DNA of 64,000 nt from Moringa oleifera (Eukaryota > Streptophyta > Magnoliopsida > Brassicales > Moringaceae). The DNA lies in NCBI GenBank assembly GCA_021397835.1, contig JAJFZO010000695.1:1181501-1245500 (forward strand), read 5' to 3'. This document shows positions 60,250 through 64,000 of this stretch, piece by piece; position 1 is the stretch's first letter, and each line of letters begins with the position of its first letter. Below the pieces are notes generated by a model, which was given only the letters and a program-made list of their open reading frames with translations, was not told the origin of the DNA and did no database searches. Both the position numbers and the translations under genes were made by a program.

Positions 60250-60745
60250 GGTACCACATTTTTCCCTATAAATAGGAGGTGCAATCTGTAGGCATTCATT
60301 CGGCACGCATTCACTAGAAATCCAAGGTTTATAGGTAGAAAAAGCTTTATACTCTACTCTTTCTCTTTTCGAAATTTCTTCTTCAAATTAGAAAAACTCT
60401 TTTTATATTCTAGTTTCTATAAAGAAATACATGAGTATTCTTAATAGATTGGTTGAGGAGCTACTAGAATCCTCACCGTAAACAAGTATCTTCTAGAGAT
60501 ATTCTTTCTTTAAATTATTTTCGTGGTATACAATATTATTAAGAAATTTTGAATGAACGTGTTGTCGGCATTAAAGTTTATTGTTCAAATTACATTTCCA
60601 TATTTTATACGTTGAGGTTTTAGGATTAAAAGGATGTTATGGAATCTATCTGTGTGAAAAGCCTTAGGGCTTAAACAAAGAAATTGCCCTCGAGTCCACT
60701 TAAGGAAGAGCCTTCAAACTCTAACTTGGTATTAAAAAGCCCCTG
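60250..60745 (+). mobile_element. Possible LTR/leader remnant with promoter and primer-site-like sequence
   Basis: TATAAATA (60267-60274) lies in a 'ccctataaatagg' context followed by an un-AT-rich leader. A TGGTATTAAAAAGCCC (60727-60742) resembles a mutated TGGTATCAGAGCC primer-binding site. The combination fits the end of an LTR of a retrotransposon or the promoter-leader of an integrated pararetrovirus. No coding sequence and no second LTR were seen, so the identity is open. Confidence 0.3.
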
Positions 60746-60806
60746 ATTTTCTCTTAGGGATATCCCATGCTATATCTGGTTGCATTATAGAATCAAAATC
60801 ATTAAA

Positions 60807-60826
60807 ATATATATATATATATATAT
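60807..60826. repeat. (AT)n microsatellite
   Basis: Ten AT dinucleotides, embedded in AT-rich DNA. Confidence 0.9.
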
Positions 60827-60829
60827 TTT

Positions 60830-63800
60830 AATATTATTTTAGAAAATATATCTTATTACTTTAATTTCAAGAAAAAAGGATGAACAAGTGTGAATTTTTT
60901 TAAAAAAATTATATTCTCAGTATAAGGAATGAAACAAGTGTCAAATTTTTTTGTACTTCTCCGATAATAACTCTCATTTTTGTGAAAATTTTATTTGAAA
61001 AATAAAATAGTTTAAATCAGTACCGATTATTGGTGTTTTAGAGGTACTATTTTTTTTTTCCAACTGTGAAAAGACCAATTTACTCTTGTTTTATAATGAT
61101 GACCAACCATACCTAAAAAAATCAATGACAACTCCTAAATTTTCTTAAATTAATGTTTTCTCTTATGGAAACTTCAATTTCGCCAACACTTAATCATTTA
61201 ATCTTAAATAAGCATTTGACTATAGAACTTCATTGTTGTATATATGCCTTCTAAGAGAGTTTTTTGTTGTTGTAAAAACTTATCATCCTTATTGAGAGTT
61301 TGAGTTATACGGTGAGGAATTTACCTTGTCATAAAATCCTAGTTGAGGTGTATAATCAAGTAATCTTTTAAAAAAATTAGTGAAATCATCAATTGGTTAT
61401 TCAGAGGCATAGATCTAAACATAGTTATCGAACCACATAAAAATTTTTGTGTTTGAATCTCTCTCCTTTATTTTCTTTGATTATTGCACGTTACTTATTG
61501 TTGAATGAATTAATCGATTCTAAGTATTGAAAGATAATTCTTATTAAATAAGTAAAAAAATTTTAAAATACCCTATTTACCTCTCCTCCTAGGTTACCTA
61601 GGTAGGCCTAATATACTGTACATTAGATTTATGAAAATGCAACAATTAACACAACATATATGTGATTTCTCCTAAATAAAAAGTGCAATGTTGCATTCTT
61701 AACTTTATACAGTTGATATATTTGTACTTTATGGGTTGATAACCATTTTAATGTTCTACTAACCAAATAAGAAGTGCAATGTTGCATTATGAACTTTGTA
61801 TTAAGTTATTAACATCATATTAAGTCCAAACGAATGTATATTAATTCATTATTATAATACATTAGATAATGATGGAATATCATACCAAAAGTCATTATAA
61901 ACATTGTGTTAAGTCAAAATGTGTTTATGTAGCTAACTTTAAACCATACAAATTAGGATAGTAATCGATTAAATAACCAAGTTCAATTATGAAGAATATA
62001 TTAAGTCATGATACCTATACAATAAGTCATGTTGGTATTAGTAAGTCACAATCAATTACACAACACTACACAAACACAACCAAGTATGCTAATCAGTTCA
62101 TAAAACTAATATATAACAAAGAAAATGAAAACTATTAGGTATGTGTATTTGGTTTAACCATCCTAAATGTTGACCTAAGTAAATCTAAACATATTTGTGG
62201 ATTGTGTCCAAGAGACTCATAGTTGCAACACTTTCATCGATACATATCTTAGATAAAGGAGTTTAGTGTGGTTAATGTGTTCTAAAATCCAACTTCTGGT
62301 TTGGACAAGTCAAATGATTGTACTCGTATTATCTATATCGAAAGCATTTTTTTTGTCTTGCTTTCTCCTAACTTGATAGTATTTTATTTTTTCTTTGTTA
62401 ATTGAGTATATGTAAACACACGCACAGTATATTAATGTTTCACAAAAACACTCATTTAACATAGGTTCAACTTGAAAAACATACCTTACAATAATCAAAA
62501 CAAAATCGTGAAATATTTGAGATAAATTATTGAAAATGATCCATACATGCCTCTTATAAAACCAATAGAAAACAAAAATCGAAAATGAATTTCAATCCAC
62601 CACAAAACCCATCAAAAATGACTACTTACGCTTTGATCAATAGATGCTTCACCACTTCCAAAATGAAAAATGATAGCTCAAAAGATCTCCTCAATTGGTT
62701 AAAGATTATTATTTGTGCTTTAACCTTGTTAAAATGTAATAGATTCAGAGCTCATCTGAGTTTCAACTGTAAGTTTAAAGAGAAACAAAAAATGTGTTCT
62801 TTCATAAGTGAGAAAAGCATATTGAAGTAATAGAAAGTGGTAAAATGAGTATTTTTGTCTTCTTATTTGCTTGTTGCTTGTCTTTTGTTAAAATAAATGT
62901 CCTCTGTTCACTAAAGCAAATAAGGGTATTATGATTCAAAATGGTAAAAATTAATTAAAAATATTAAAATGAGATATCCTTAAGTTGAAAGAGTTTTTTT
63001 TTTTCAATGAGTTAAAACGAGCAATTTTCTCACATATAATTTAAGATAAATATCATTTAAAATCTTAAGTTTTATTTTTTCTCTTCAATCAAACTTCAAC
63101 TTTTAAAACATTTTTAAACAAATCCTGATATATCAATTTGAATCAAATTAAATGCTTTCAAAAAATTTAAAAATTTAAAATTTAAATTAAAGATCTTTTA
63201 TAATAATTTTGACTTAAAATTTTTCAAAAATGTAAAGAAATATTCCAAATACTATTATAAAAAACTTCAACATTTTGTGAGTATTAAAAAGATTTTTTTT
63301 AAAAAATTATGCTATAAAAAATTTTAAAAAATTATGAAAAATAACTCGTTTGTTGAAAATTATTTAAATTTAAAAAATAAAATCAAAATAGAGTTTATAA
63401 TTTATTTGAGTTATTTTTTAAATGTTTCAATTATGAAACTATCATTAATCATTTATAATTATTTTTACTAAAATCTAATTTAAATAAAATTAATAAATAA
63501 AATTTATTTAAAAATATTTTATAAGTTAGGTTTGATTGAAGAGAAAGTGTAATATTCAATGTTTAAAATAATATTTATCTTATAATTTATTTTGATTCAT
63601 TTAATTGTCTCAAACTAATTGACTTATCAAATAATTAAATTTAAACTATAATATATGCGATCCAATTATTTTTTAAATTAATAAATCTAGTTTAGTTCAA
63701 TTACAAAACAAACCGGATTGCAAACAAGCCAAAGCTGACATTATAAGGTTTTTATTTGATTTGATTAGCAAATAATAAGCAAGTTTAGTTTATGAGGTTT

Positions 63801-64000
63801 TTTTTATTTACTTTAAAATATAATATGCATAAGTAATAATACAATAATAATAATAATAACAACAATAAATATATTTTTTATTTTCTTCAATAAATATCAA
63901 ATTAAAATCTGATAATATTTAAAAACTTTAAGTACATATTATATTAATTTAATAATGATATATTGAAAATAACAAAAAAATTTAATGAATGATGTTATTA
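60830..64000. other. AT-rich intergenic DNA
   Basis: Very AT-rich, with homopolymer runs and only short open frames (for example 62585-62830) without domain. No terminal repeats, RNA genes or gene models were recognised. Confidence 0.5.
63843..63858. repeat. (AAT)n microsatellite
   Basis: Five AAT units followed by AAC units. Confidence 0.85.

Overview
This is nuclear DNA of a flowering plant, most likely a eudicot. It is AT-rich and gene-poor, and it is dominated by decayed LTR retrotransposons (Ty1/copia, Ty3/gypsy) and a CACTA DNA transposon. The only host gene that looks intact is a multi-exon MATE (DETOXIFICATION) transporter on the minus strand with the seven-exon layout usual for plant DTX genes. 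No sequence database could be searched, so assignments rest on motifs, splice signals, terminal repeats and target-site duplications (TSDs) read directly.

Left part (1-18.7 kb). The MATE gene (4990-7851) lies between two remnants of one Tat/Ogre-like gypsy family in opposite orientation: copy A (about 1000-3800, minus) and copy B (about 9650-18135, plus). These remnants carry no coding sequence. They consist of LTR pieces plus several different tandem-repeat arrays. The array at 2258-3800 is built of roughly 40-base units that each hold a short dyad. Two alternating unit types carry different stems with matching changes on both sides. Copy B was later split by a 4.2-kb CACTA element (13692-17910, 3-bp TSD CTT) with hairpin-forming subterminal repeats and a dead Ulp1/C48-type protease pseudogene.

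Middle and right part (19-60 kb). A block of higher-GC unclassified DNA, whose texture resembles plant mitochondrial intergenic sequence, appears to have been colonised by LTR retrotransposons. They are Copia-1 (19801-24739, minus), its sibling Copia-2 in inverse orientation (26244-29826, plus, TSD AAAAT), Copia-3 (31211-36831, minus), a chromodomain-bearing gypsy element (42524-48620, plus), Copia-5 (50563-55122, plus, LTRs differing by transitions) and a solo LTR of the Copia-3 family (58743-59671, TSD AGTAA). All gag and pol regions contain stops or frameshifts. Copia-2 has also lost its integrase through a deletion with a 4-bp microhomology.

Right end (60-64 kb). There is a promoter, leader and primer-binding-site-like remnant at 60250-60745, followed by very AT-rich DNA without recognisable genes.
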